DNA of 64,000 nucleotides from Minwuia sp048007105 (GTDB lineage: Bacteria; Pseudomonadota; Alphaproteobacteria; Minwuiales; Minwuiaceae): positions 2,604,001 to 2,668,000 of the forward strand of contig NZ_CP180352.1 in NCBI RefSeq assembly GCF_048007105.1, read 5' to 3'. The translations under genes and the position numbers were made by a program. The notes under the pieces are model-generated. The model did not search any database. It saw nothing but the letters and a program-made list of their open reading frames with translations, and was not told the DNA's origin. Shown one piece after another: positions 33,020-41,382 of this stretch; the first letter of the stretch is position 1; every line of letters starts with the position of its first letter.

Positions 33020-34111
33020 ATGGAGCTCGAACTTCCCATCCTGATGGCCCTTTGCGGCTTCGCTCTGGGGACGGTCGCCGGGCTGGCGGCCCGCGGCGCG
33101 GATTTCTGTACCTATCGCGCCATAGAGGACTGGTTTCTCGTCGGCGATACGGCCCGGCTCCGGACCTGGGCGCTGGCTGTCGCGGTTGCCATGATCGCGG
33201 TTCAGGCGATGTTCGCGGCGGATATCGCACGCATCGGCGAGAGCTTCTATCTGGCCCCCTCGCTGGGTTGGGGCGGGGCCATTGCCGGCGGCCTGCTGTT
33301 CGGCTGGGGCATGGCCATGGTCGGAACCTGCGGATTCGGGATTCTGGTGCGTCTGGGCAGCGGCGACATGCGGGCGGTGCTGATGGTGCTGGTCATGGGG
33401 CTCTCGGCCTACATGGCGGCGCGCGGACTGACCGCCCTCGCCCGGGTCAATCTGCTGGAACCTTTGCGGCTGGATCTGGGCGGGGCTGGCGGACAGGGGC
33501 TCGGTCATGTGATCGGCGCCGCGACCGGCCTCTCACCGGGAGGAACCGGTCTTTTTCTCGGCCTCGCCATCGGTGCGGCGCTGATCCTATGGTGCCTGTC
33601 GGACCGGCGGTTCCGCCAATCCGGATACGGCGTCGCATCCGGTCTGGCGGTCGGCGTGGCCGTGGCAGGCGGGTTCGCTGCGACCGGCATTCTCGGCAAT
33701 GACGACTTCGATCCGCAGCGTGTGGAGTCGCTGACCTACGTGCTGCCGCCGGGCGAGACGATCATGTATCTGCTGACCTTCACCGGGGCGGAAATCACCT
33801 TCGGCATCGGCGCGACACTCGGCACCGTTTTCGGCGCCTTCCTGACGACATCGACCCGGATGAATTTCCGGTTCGAGGCCTATGACGATGCGCGCGAGAT
33901 GCGCCGGCATGTCGTCGGCGCGTTCCTGATGGGATTCGGCGGTGTTGCGGCGCTCGGCTGTACGGTCGGCCAGGGCGTCTCGGCGATGTCGACGCTGTCG
34001 CTTGGCGCCCCGCTGGCGATGGCGTCGATCGTTGCGGGATCGGTGCTCGGCATTCGCTATCTGACGACGGGTAGTCTGCTCGGCTCGGCTGAACAGGGGA
34101 GGGAACCATGA
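33020..34111 (+). CDS. YeeE/YedE family (SoxT-like) membrane transporter
   Basis: 363 residues, about nine membrane segments. Conserved Cys-containing motifs of the YeeE/TsuA family are present: GLAARGADFCTYRA, GWGMAMVGTCGFGILVRLG and GCTVGQGVSAMSTLSLGAPL. TsuA of Spirochaeta imports thiosulfate through such cysteines; sox-linked copies are often called SoxT and proposed to move sulfur compounds or signal sulfur status. The soxH start overlaps its end by 4 bp. Confidence 0.88.
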   Translation: MELELPILMALCGFALGTVAGLAARGADFCTYRAIEDWFLVGDTARLRTWALAVAVAMIAVQAMFAADIARIGESFYLAPSLGWGGAIAGGLLFGWGMAMVGTCGFGILVRLGSGDMRAVLMVLVMGLSAYMAARGLTALARVNLLEPLRLDLGGAGGQGLGHVIGAATGLSPGGTGLFLGLAIGAALILWCLSDRRFRQSGYGVASGLAVGVAVAGGFAATGILGNDDFDPQRVESLTYVLPPGETIMYLLTFTGAEITFGIGATLGTVFGAFLTTSTRMNFRFEAYDDAREMRRHVVGAFLMGFGGVAALGCTVGQGVSAMSTLSLGAPLAMASIVAGSVLGIRYLTTGSLLGSAEQGREP

Positions 34112-35055
34112 AACTGACGGCCACGCTCGCCGGCGCCCTGATGCTCGCTACGGCGGCTTCTGCGAACCAGAACATCGCGGACCAGTATCCGCAGTCGATG
34201 CTCTACAGCCCGCCGGTCGAGGTGATCCCGCATGTCTGGTCGGCCATCGGCGCTACGGCGCCGCCGACCTACGAGAACGGCGGGCACAACAACAACCTGT
34301 CCTTCATCGTCACCGGCGACGGGGTCGTCGTGATCAATGGCGGCGGAAGCTACCTGCTGGCCAGGGCCCTGCACGACGAGATCCGGCAGATCACCGATCA
34401 GCCGGTGAAACAGGTGATCGACGAGAACGGTCAGGGCCACGCCATGCTTGGCAACTGCTACTGGGCCGAACAGGGCGTGCCGATCCTGGCGCACGAGGAC
34501 GCTGCCGCCGAGTTCGAGGAATATGGCGCCCAGATCCTTCAGGCGGCGAAGAGCAGGCTCAAGGAGCGTGCCGACGGAACCTGCCTGAAAGGACCGGACG
34601 AGACGTTCAGCGACAGGCATGTCATCGAGATGGGCGACTTCACGATCGAGGCCCTGTACCTCGGTCCTGCACATTCGCCGGGCGATACCCAGGTGTGGCT
34701 TCCGAAGCAGAAGATCGTGATCGCCGGCGACATGGCCTTCCACGAACGCCTGCTGCCGATCTTCGATCACACCGACACGGCGGGCTGGGTCGAGACCTGG
34801 CCGCTGTTCGAGGCACTTGGTGCGACCTACGTCATCCCCGGCCATGGGCACCCGACCAACTACGCGCAGGTACGGCGCTACACCTATGACTACCTCGTCT
34901 ACCTCCGCGGCAAGATCCGGGAGGTGCTGGATGAGGGCAAGGGTCTGGAAGACAGCTATTACGTCGACCAGTCGCCCTATGCGCATCTGCACACGTTCGA
35001 CGAACTCGCGACACGCAATGCCGGCCGCGTGTTCACCGCGATGGAGTTCGAGTAG
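34108..35055 (+). CDS. soxH: SoxH-like MBL-fold protein with altered metal motif
   Basis: 315 residues with a signal peptide (MKLTATLAGALMLATAASAN). The metallo-beta-lactamase fold is clear: VVVINGGGSYLLA, then AGDMAFHERLLP, then IPGHGHPTNY. The usual HxHxDH motif reads DENGQGH (Glu106, Gly108, Gly110, His111), so three of its four metal ligands are missing, while His189 (GPAHSPGD), Asp208 and His246 are kept. SoxH is encoded in Paracoccus sox loci but is dispensable there and has no proven reaction. The stop lies 3 bp from the convergent hydrolase stop, marking the meeting point of the two sox arms. Confidence 0.8.
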   Translation: MKLTATLAGALMLATAASANQNIADQYPQSMLYSPPVEVIPHVWSAIGATAPPTYENGGHNNNLSFIVTGDGVVVINGGGSYLLARALHDEIRQITDQPVKQVIDENGQGHAMLGNCYWAEQGVPILAHEDAAAEFEEYGAQILQAAKSRLKERADGTCLKGPDETFSDRHVIEMGDFTIEALYLGPAHSPGDTQVWLPKQKIVIAGDMAFHERLLPIFDHTDTAGWVETWPLFEALGATYVIPGHGHPTNYAQVRRYTYDYLVYLRGKIREVLDEGKGLEDSYYVDQSPYAHLHTFDELATRNAGRVFTAMEFE

Positions 35056-35058
35056 CCG

Positions 35059-35955
35059 CTAGTCTGCGACGAATTCCGCGATCAGATCGGCCGCATCTTC
35101 GGCGAAGAAGTCGAGGAACATGTGACCGGCATCCTGGATAACCTCCAGCCGGACACGTTTGCCGTCGGCAATGCCGGTCATGCGGTCCGGCACTTCGGGC
35201 ACGACCGTGTCCTTCGATCCGGCGATCACCAGCACGGGCATCGTCAGCCCGGAGATCACCGTCGGCGTGTCGCGGTCCTGGAAGGCGCCGCCGAGATAGG
35301 ATCGGATCGCCGCGGGTGTCGCTTTCGCATCACGGCAATAGACGATGCCGGGCACATCGGTCAGTTCGCCGGCCGTATCCGCCATCGCGATCACCTCTGA
35401 CCTGTTGGCGCCGTAGCGGCCCTGATAGCGCCGGTCGCGCTCGGCGTCGTCGTGGCCGACGGCAGGGGCGATTGCCACCAGCTTCTCGGTCAGGTCAGGA
35501 TGGGCGCGTGCAAACAGCGCCGCCTGGTTGCCGCCCCGGCTGTGACCGGCGACGACGATGCGGCCATGGCCCTCGGCCTTCAGCCATGCGGCCCAGACCG
35601 CCAACTCGTCGACGGCTTCCTCATGCGTGTGACGGAACGGGACCGCGCAGTCATACATGCCTTCGCGGCGGTCCTGCCCGAAGGTCAGGCCGGGTGCGAG
35701 GCTCGAGACACCACGCTCGGCGAGCAGCTCCTGCAGCGTGTCGATCAGTTCCTGATCCCGGTGCGCCAGCGTGCCGTGCAGCAGCAGGACGACCGGCGTA
35801 CCCGCCTCGGCGCCATCGCCCTCGACCCAGTCGGCGAGCGCGGTGCGGCCGCCAATGGTCTGCTCGACGGTGACAGGATCGGCCGCGAGTGCGCCGCCGG
35901 CCAGCAGGCAGGCGAGCGCCCCGCCGAACAGTGCGCCCCGGCTAGTCGAGATCAT
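35059..35955 (-). CDS. Exported alpha/beta hydrolase at the end of the sox arm
   Basis: 298 residues with a signal peptide (GALFGGALACLLAGGALAAD). The oxyanion segment VVLLLHGTLAHRDQ, nucleophile elbow VAGHSRGGNQAA (Ser), acid PVLVIAGSKDTVVPE (Asp) and the His in IQDAGHMFLDFF give a complete catalytic triad. It overlaps the soxD end by 14 bp, so it is co-transcribed with soxCD. Hydrolases of this kind recur beside sox genes, but I know of no established function; a thioester or sulfur-organic ester substrate is speculative. Confidence 0.85.
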   Translation of the reverse strand: MISTSRGALFGGALACLLAGGALAADPVTVEQTIGGRTALADWVEGDGAEAGTPVVLLLHGTLAHRDQELIDTLQELLAERGVSSLAPGLTFGQDRREGMYDCAVPFRHTHEEAVDELAVWAAWLKAEGHGRIVVAGHSRGGNQAALFARAHPDLTEKLVAIAPAVGHDDAERDRRYQGRYGANRSEVIAMADTAGELTDVPGIVYCRDAKATPAAIRSYLGGAFQDRDTPTVISGLTMPVLVIAGSKDTVVPEVPDRMTGIADGKRVRLEVIQDAGHMFLDFFAEDAADLIAEFVAD

Positions 35956-36583
35956 TGTCGGGGGTCACGTCGAGCACGCGGGCCCGCATGGTGACCTTCA
36001 CGTCGGTCTTGCAGTTCGACATGCACGGCTCGCCGTCCGAAAGCATCGGCGTGTCGGGGCGCGCGTCCTCGATGAAGCCGTCTTCGTTGGGCAGATGGAC
36101 CGTGGTGAAGTTCTCCTTCGATAGCACGAACTCGTCATCGACGACGTTGTTCGAATAGAGCAGATAGGCGGTGATGGCGTAGACCTGATCCGGCGTCAGC
36201 GACTGCGCATTGCCGAAAGGCATGGCGCGATTGACGTAGTCCCAGACCGTCGAGAGATAGGGCCAGTAGGACCCGATGGTCTTCACCGGGCGGTCCGATT
36301 TCAGCGTGTCCATGCCGCCGGCCAGGACCGGCCAGCGGTCCACGCCCTCGGCAAAATCGCCATGGCAGACGGCGCACTGCTCGGCGAACAAGGCTTCGCC
36401 TTCCTCGACCGAGCCCTGGCCGCGCGGCAGACCCATGCCGTCCGGACGGACGTCGATGTCCCAGCCGGCGATCTCCTCCGGCGTCGCTGGGCGGCCGAGT
36501 TCCGCATCCGCAGCCAGCGCCGGGGCCGCCATGCAGGCCAGCAGGCCCGCGGTCAGAACTGTCCTAAGAAGAAACTTCGACAT
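35942..36583 (-). CDS. soxD: Short monohaem SoxD cytochrome
   Basis: 213 residues with a signal peptide (TVLTAGLLACMAAPALAAD) and a GGGGAGG ribosome-binding site. One haem site, AEQCAVCHGDFAEG, and a probable Met ligand in NRAMPFGNAQSL; the tail has GEPCMSNCKTDVKVTMR, typical of SoxD. SoxD pairs with SoxC to remove six electrons per thiosulfate from SoxY-bound sulfane sulfur. Paracoccus SoxD is nearly twice as long with a second haem domain, so this is the shortened form. It overlaps soxC by 20 bp. Confidence 0.87.
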   Translation of the reverse strand: MSKFLLRTVLTAGLLACMAAPALAADAELGRPATPEEIAGWDIDVRPDGMGLPRGQGSVEEGEALFAEQCAVCHGDFAEGVDRWPVLAGGMDTLKSDRPVKTIGSYWPYLSTVWDYVNRAMPFGNAQSLTPDQVYAITAYLLYSNNVVDDEFVLSKENFTTVHLPNEDGFIEDARPDTPMLSDGEPCMSNCKTDVKVTMRARVLDVTPDNDLD

Positions 36584-37844
36584 TTTCCGCCTCCCCGTTG
36601 GACCGAACCAGCCAGGTCTGGATGCCGTTGTTGTGGTAGATCGAATTTTCGCCGCGGACGGCGCGGAGCTGGTCCTTGGTCGGCTGGACATATCCGGTGG
36701 AATCGATCGCGCGGCTCTGCAGCAGCATCTCCCGCCCGTCCCAGTCGAAATCGATGTAGAAGCGGTGCGCGGACTTGTCGAGACTGGGGCCGTCGAGGCG
36801 GGCGGTCTGCCAGTTGGCGCCGCCATCCATCGACACGTCGACGCGCCGGATGGTGCCGCGGCCCGACCAGGCCAGCCCGGTGATGACGTTGCGGCCCTTC
36901 GCGGTCAGCGGCGCCTGCGGGCTGGGGTTGGTGATGACCGACTTGCAATCCATCTCCCAGGTGAAGCGCCGCGCCTTGCCGTTCGCCAGAAGGTCGGTGT
37001 ATTTCGAGGTTTCCTCGCGGTGGTGCCAGGGCATGTCGCCGACCTCGATCCGGCGCAGCCACTTGATCCACATGTTGCCTTCCCAGCCGGGCACGACCAG
37101 CCGCAGCGGGTAGCCCTGCTCCGGGCGCAGCGCCTCGCCGTTCATCTTCCAGGCGATCATGCAGTCGTCGAGCCCCTTCTCCATCGGGATCGAGCGGGTC
37201 ATGGCCGAGGCGTCGGCCCCTTCGGGCAGCAGCCACTTCGCGTTGGGCTTCAACCCGACATGCGCCAGCACGTCCTTCAGCATGACACCGGTGTACATCA
37301 CGTTGTGGATCATGCCGTGGGTGAACTGGCAGCCATTCAACTGGGCGCCGCGCCACTCCATGCCGGAATTGGCGGCGCATTCCAGGAAGTAGACCCTGTT
37401 GGTCCGCGGAAAGCGCTTGATCTCGTCCACGGTGAAGATCAGGTCGCGATCGACCAGGCCGTGTATCATCAGCCGGTGGTCGGCCGGATCAATCTCGGCG
37501 ATGCCGCCGTGATGGCGCTCGAAGCAGAGGCCGTTCGGCGTGATGATGCCGTCCAGTTCGTGCAACGGGGTGAAGTTGACCGAGGAGACCGGGTCGGCCG
37601 TCAGCCACTCGACATTCCGGCGCACCACATGGGCTTCATGTTCGGACGGCATGCCATAGGGCCGCGCATCGACTCCGTCGCCGAGGTATCTGGACCAGTC
37701 CGGCACATGCGGGGGCAGGTTTTCGGGGTTCGCCGCCCTGGCGGCCGAGCCGGCAAGCGCGCCGGCGCCCAGCGCCGCTGCGCCGCTGAGAAATCGCCGC
37801 CGCGACGGCATGTCCGCCGGCGGTCTGTCGAGATCCCGTGACAT
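36564..37844 (-). CDS. soxC: SoxC, molybdenum-containing sulfane dehydrogenase subunit
   Basis: 426 residues. Tat signal SRRRFLSGAAALGAGALAGS. The sulfite-oxidase-type molybdopterin domain has the metal-ligating Cys156 in YFLECAANSG and the segments LVVPGWEGNMWIKWLRRIEV and RSIPMEKGLDDCMIAWKMNG. A C-terminal Mo-co dimerisation domain follows (VDVSMDGGANWQTARLD). In the periplasm it forms Sox(CD)2 with SoxD. A copy of the ATATTCCAA motif lies 49 bp upstream, implying a promoter of its own besides read-through from soxB. Confidence 0.95.
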   Translation of the reverse strand: MSRDLDRPPADMPSRRRFLSGAAALGAGALAGSAARAANPENLPPHVPDWSRYLGDGVDARPYGMPSEHEAHVVRRNVEWLTADPVSSVNFTPLHELDGIITPNGLCFERHHGGIAEIDPADHRLMIHGLVDRDLIFTVDEIKRFPRTNRVYFLECAANSGMEWRGAQLNGCQFTHGMIHNVMYTGVMLKDVLAHVGLKPNAKWLLPEGADASAMTRSIPMEKGLDDCMIAWKMNGEALRPEQGYPLRLVVPGWEGNMWIKWLRRIEVGDMPWHHREETSKYTDLLANGKARRFTWEMDCKSVITNPSPQAPLTAKGRNVITGLAWSGRGTIRRVDVSMDGGANWQTARLDGPSLDKSAHRFYIDFDWDGREMLLQSRAIDSTGYVQPTKDQLRAVRGENSIYHNNGIQTWLVRSNGEAENVEVSS

Positions 37845-37892
37845 TTTCAGACCTCCCTGAATTGATCGCGTTGTTATTCCACAATCATATTT

Positions 37893-37906
37893 TGTATTTG
37901 GAATAT
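37893..37906 (-). promoter_or_regulatory. Candidate SoxR site upstream of soxC
   Basis: On the minus strand this reads ATATTCCAAATACA, identical at 13 of 14 positions to the copy in the soxV-soxS interval. It sits between the soxB stop and soxC start and overlaps the inverted repeat TATTCCA/TGGAATA (37875-37881 and 37899-37905). Confidence 0.6.
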
Positions 37907-37914
37907 GTCCAGCG

Positions 37915-39600
37915 TCATCCGCCGATCAGACGCACATTGTCATGCGGTTCTGCGGTCACCGTGCCGTGCTGGCGGATGTGATCCGAGACCACATCCCAGA
38001 CCGGCGGTCCTTCGGTGCCCTCGTTCACGCTGGCCCAGCCGGCGACAGTATATTCGCGGGACGGATCGACCGGGTCGCCGCTCTTCAGCATGGTCATGTT
38101 TCCGATCCGGCTGCCGATCTCCTTCAGGGGATCGATGGTGAAGCCCATGCCGCCGACCCGGACCATGTCGCCGCCCTGCTGGTAGTAGGGATCGACGTTG
38201 AACAGGTTGTCGGCGACGTCTTCCAGGATCGTCTTCAGCAGTTCGCCGGTCATGCCGGTGCGGTAGGTGGCAGGGTAGGTGATCGAGGTCATGTTGTGGA
38301 CGTCCTCGACAGTGATGTCCTGACCCGGAATCAGGCTGGCGCCCCAGCGGAAGCCGGGCGAAAGGGCAATCTCGGCGTCCCGCTGTTCCATCAGCGCATT
38401 GCAGATCACGTCGTCGAAGGTGCCGTTCAGGTTGCCGCGCCGGTAGAGAACCGAATCCGTCCGGCCCAGCACAGTCTCCAACTCGGCCTTGTAGGGCGCG
38501 CGGATGCTCTCGATCAGCGCCGCCATCTCCGGATCCGGCTGAATGACATCGGCGAACACCGGAATGAGCTTGTAGCGGTAGCCCTTCAATTCGCCATCGC
38601 GCACATCCAGATCGATCCGCGACAGAAACTTGCCGTGGCTGCCGCTGGCGATAAGCAGCGTGTCGTTGACCTCGACGGCGGCGGGCAAGGCGTCATGCGT
38701 GTGACCGGTCAGAACGACGTCGATGCCGTTGACGCGGCTGGCCAGCTTACGGTCGACATCGAACCCGTTGTGACTAAGCAGGACGACCAGATCGGCGCCG
38801 TCCGCCCGCGCCGCGTCGACCCGCTCCTGCACCAGCGATTCGCGGATGCCGAAGGACCATTCGGGGATCATGTAGCGGGGATTGGCGACCGGCGTGTAGG
38901 GGAAGGCCTGGCCGATCACGGCGATCTTCGCGCCACCGCGCTCATAGGTGGCGGTCGCTTCGAATACCGGCTCCTCCCACTCGGTATCGACCACATTGCC
39001 GGCGACGAAATCGAATCCGAGCTGTTCGACCAGTTCCTTCACCCGGTCGGTGCCGTAGGTGAATTCCCAATGGGCGGTCATGGCGTCGGTGCCGAGCGCC
39101 TGCATGACCTTGACCATGTCTTCGCCCTGGGTGCGATAGCTGGTCAGCGACCCCTGCCAGGTATCGCCGCCGTCGAAGAACAGTGCGTCCGGACGTTCCG
39201 CGCGGACGGACTTGATCAGCGTTGCCAGCCGGTCCATCCCCCCGACGCGGCCATATGATTGCGCCAGCGCTGCGAAATCCTGATCCGTCAGGGCGTAGGC
39301 CCTTGCCGTGCCAGGGTCGATACCGTAGCGCTTGAGGAACGCCTCGCCGGTGACATGCGGCGGCAGCCCCTGCACCTCGCCGACACCGATGTTGACGGTC
39401 GGTTCGCGGAAATAGAGCGGCACCAGCTGGGCATGGCAGTCGGTGATGTGCAGCAGCGTGACATTGCCCAGCGGGTCGAATCTGAGCAGATCGTCCTGGG
39501 TCAGCGCCTGTTGAGCAGCCAGCCGGGACCAGTTGGCGCCGGCGCCCAGCAGCGTGCCGGCAGCGATGCCCATCTGAACGAATTCGCGTCGAGAAATCAT
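37915..39600 (-). CDS. soxB: SoxB, sulfate thiohydrolase
   Basis: 561 residues, the usual SoxB length. A Tat signal is visible at the N-terminus (ISRREFVQMGIAAGTLLGAG). The calcineurin-like dimanganese site is seen in LLHITDCHAQLVPLY, FFDGGDTWQGSL, VVLLSHNGFDVD and VLTGHTHDALPAA. The C-terminal 5'-nucleotidase-like domain has ICNALMEQRDAEIALSPGFR and the NMTSITYPATYR segment. It hydrolyses SoxY-bound S-sulfonate to release sulfate. It follows soxA after a rho-independent-type hairpin, so its level probably differs from soxXYZA. Confidence 0.96.
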   Translation of the reverse strand: MISRREFVQMGIAAGTLLGAGANWSRLAAQQALTQDDLLRFDPLGNVTLLHITDCHAQLVPLYFREPTVNIGVGEVQGLPPHVTGEAFLKRYGIDPGTARAYALTDQDFAALAQSYGRVGGMDRLATLIKSVRAERPDALFFDGGDTWQGSLTSYRTQGEDMVKVMQALGTDAMTAHWEFTYGTDRVKELVEQLGFDFVAGNVVDTEWEEPVFEATATYERGGAKIAVIGQAFPYTPVANPRYMIPEWSFGIRESLVQERVDAARADGADLVVLLSHNGFDVDRKLASRVNGIDVVLTGHTHDALPAAVEVNDTLLIASGSHGKFLSRIDLDVRDGELKGYRYKLIPVFADVIQPDPEMAALIESIRAPYKAELETVLGRTDSVLYRRGNLNGTFDDVICNALMEQRDAEIALSPGFRWGASLIPGQDITVEDVHNMTSITYPATYRTGMTGELLKTILEDVADNLFNVDPYYQQGGDMVRVGGMGFTIDPLKEIGSRIGNMTMLKSGDPVDPSREYTVAGWASVNEGTEGPPVWDVVSDHIRQHGTVTAEPHDNVRLIGG

Positions 39601-39624
39601 GGGTGCCTCATCGGGGAAGAAAAA

Positions 39625-39654
39625 GGGCCCCGGACCTTTGTGGATCCGGGGCCC
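39625..39654 (-). terminator. Rho-independent-type terminator/attenuator between soxA and soxB
   Basis: GGGCCCCGGA (39645-39654 and 39625-39634 read on the minus strand) forms a perfect 10-bp stem with a 10-nt loop, followed on the minus strand by TTTTTC. It lies after the soxA stop and 25 bp before the soxB start, a typical intra-operon attenuator position. Confidence 0.8.
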
Positions 39655-39696
39655 ACGGCTCCTGTGCCGCGGCGGGGGCCGCGACGGGGGAGGAGA

Positions 39697-40521
39697 CTAC
39701 TGACGGACCGACGGAGCTTCGACGGGAAGTCCCTGGCCGCGCCAGGCAACGTAGAGCTCGAGAGCGATCAACTCATCGGAGCCCACGGCGAAGCCGTCGG
39801 CCCGGATGCTGCCCATGCAGCCCTTGAAGCGGCGGTGGATCGAGCCGAGCTTCTGCCACTTCAGCCGGTAGACCGGGAAGCCGTTGGTGTGACCCTGGCT
39901 CAGCATGTCGGCGCGGATGTACTTGCCGTAATTGTCCTCGTGGCAATTGGAGCAGGCCATGTCGAGCTGACCGAAGCGGGTGTAGTAGAGTTCCTTGCCG
40001 CGCTCGAACCAGGGCGCTGCCTCACCGTCGGTCTTGACGTTCATCGGCATGCCGCGCGACTGGGCGCCGACATAGGCGGTCATGCCGAGCATCTCGTCGG
40101 ATTCCCAGGTCCATTCCTGCGCTTCCATGCGCTCGGTCCGGCAGGCGTTGATCTGCTGTTCCAGCGTCACCGGCTTGCCCTTGGCGTCGTTCCACTTCGG
40201 ATAGGTTGCCCGGACGCCCTTCATGCTGTCGGCAGCGTCGCCGTGGCACTCGGCGCAGGACTTGTTTGCGGCGCCGTCGACCTGGGACCAGAGCTGTTCG
40301 GCCTGGTCGACCCAGATGAATCCGGGATTGTCGAAGTCATCGTCCTGCAGGGCCTGGGTTTCCGCATTGCGGAACTGGTAGCCCGAAATGATCTTCGGCA
40401 GCGGATGGTCGGCGCTGACCGGCTTCACGCCCTCGAGCTTGTCGGTGTCCATCTCCGCCAGTGCCGGCAGCGAGAATGCTGCGAGCACGGCGATCGCGCC
40501 GGCGCTCAGGATCTTCTTCAT
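39697..40521 (-). CDS. soxA: SoxA, dihaem cytochrome c subunit
   Basis: 274 residues with a signal peptide (LSAGAIAVLAAFSLPALAE). Two haem motifs, KSCAECHGDAAD and MACSNCHEDNYG, and the axial/active-site Cys in RRFKGCMGSIRAD identify the dihaem SoxA type. With SoxX it couples thiosulfate to the SoxY cysteine in the periplasm. It is the last gene before the terminator, 36 bp after soxZ. Confidence 0.96.
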   Translation of the reverse strand: MKKILSAGAIAVLAAFSLPALAEMDTDKLEGVKPVSADHPLPKIISGYQFRNAETQALQDDDFDNPGFIWVDQAEQLWSQVDGAANKSCAECHGDAADSMKGVRATYPKWNDAKGKPVTLEQQINACRTERMEAQEWTWESDEMLGMTAYVGAQSRGMPMNVKTDGEAAPWFERGKELYYTRFGQLDMACSNCHEDNYGKYIRADMLSQGHTNGFPVYRLKWQKLGSIHRRFKGCMGSIRADGFAVGSDELIALELYVAWRGQGLPVEAPSVRQ

Positions 40522-40557
40522 GTTTCCCTCCCTGTTGGCTTTCGCCGTTCCTTCCGG

Positions 40558-40884
40558 TCAGCCGACCTTCAGCTTTTCGCTTTTCGTGTAGGTCGAACCG
40601 TCATCGTCCACCCAGGTGAAGGTGAACTCGCCCGGACCCGGCACCTTCATGGTGAATTCCAGGAACGGGTTGGCCGAGATCGCCGGGTCGAGATCGACCG
40701 CGAAGACCGTCTCGCCGTTGAACTCGGCGGTGAAGCGGTTGATGATCTGGCGCGGGATCAGGTTGCCGTCCTTGCCCTTGCGCAGGCCCGATTCCATCTT
40801 GTGCGAGATCAGGGTCTTGATGGTGATGATCTCGCCGACCGCGGCGCTCTTCGGGACCTTCACACGGGGTTTTGCGTCTGCCAT
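40558..40884 (-). CDS. soxZ: SoxZ, sulfur-carrier partner
   Basis: 108 residues, no signal peptide; it is exported as a complex with Tat-dependent SoxY. Immunoglobulin-like fold with RVKVPKSAAVGEIITIKTLI, then SHKMESGLRKGKDGNLIPRQ and VDLDPAISANPFLEF, all well conserved in SoxZ. It forms the SoxYZ carrier on which all thiosulfate-derived intermediates are bound. 22 bp separate it from soxY. Confidence 0.96.
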   Translation of the reverse strand: MADAKPRVKVPKSAAVGEIITIKTLISHKMESGLRKGKDGNLIPRQIINRFTAEFNGETVFAVDLDPAISANPFLEFTMKVPGPGEFTFTWVDDDGSTYTKSEKLKVG

Positions 40885-40906
40885 TTCTCTGTTCTCCCCT
40901 GTTCCG

Positions 40907-41356
40907 TCAGCCGCCGCAGCCGCCGATGGTGACCTTCACTTCGGCCTTCGACATGTGGAACGTGCCGTCGGACAGTTCCGCGATGGCGATGACGTTCTGG
41001 GTCTTGGCCAGCCGCATGCGGGTGTTGGCCTCGGCCGTCCCGCTCATCGGGCTGAAATGCATCGTGGCGACCGCGGAGCGCGGGTTGCCGTCAGCCAGGA
41101 TCCGGACGCGCTTGACGTAGTTGTCGGCGGTCATGGGGCTGTCGACGCTGATGGTGATCGGGACCGTGTTGCCGTTCTCGGCGATCTCCGGTGCGGTCAG
41201 GGTGACGATGTTGTCCTCCACCACATCCGCGCCTCCGGTGAAGGCCTTGATTTCCTCGTCGGCCGTATTGGCCAGAGCGCCGCCCCTGAAGGGCGTCAGC
41301 GAGATGAACAGGGCGCCAGCGCCTAGGGCGAGTGCTTCCCGGCGATTGAGTTTCAT
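40907..41356 (-). CDS. soxY: SoxY, covalent sulfur carrier
   Basis: 149 residues. A Tat signal is visible (LNRREALALGAGALFISLTP). The C-terminus VKVTIGGCGG has the swinging-arm cysteine to which sulfur intermediates are attached. It lies 26 bp after soxX and 22 bp before soxZ, in the invariant X-Y-Z-A order. Confidence 0.96.
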   Translation of the reverse strand: MKLNRREALALGAGALFISLTPFRGGALANTADEEIKAFTGGADVVEDNIVTLTAPEIAENGNTVPITISVDSPMTADNYVKRVRILADGNPRSAVATMHFSPMSGTAEANTRMRLAKTQNVIAIAELSDGTFHMSKAEVKVTIGGCGG

Positions 41357-41382
41357 GTGCCGAAACCTCCGATGTTTCCGGA

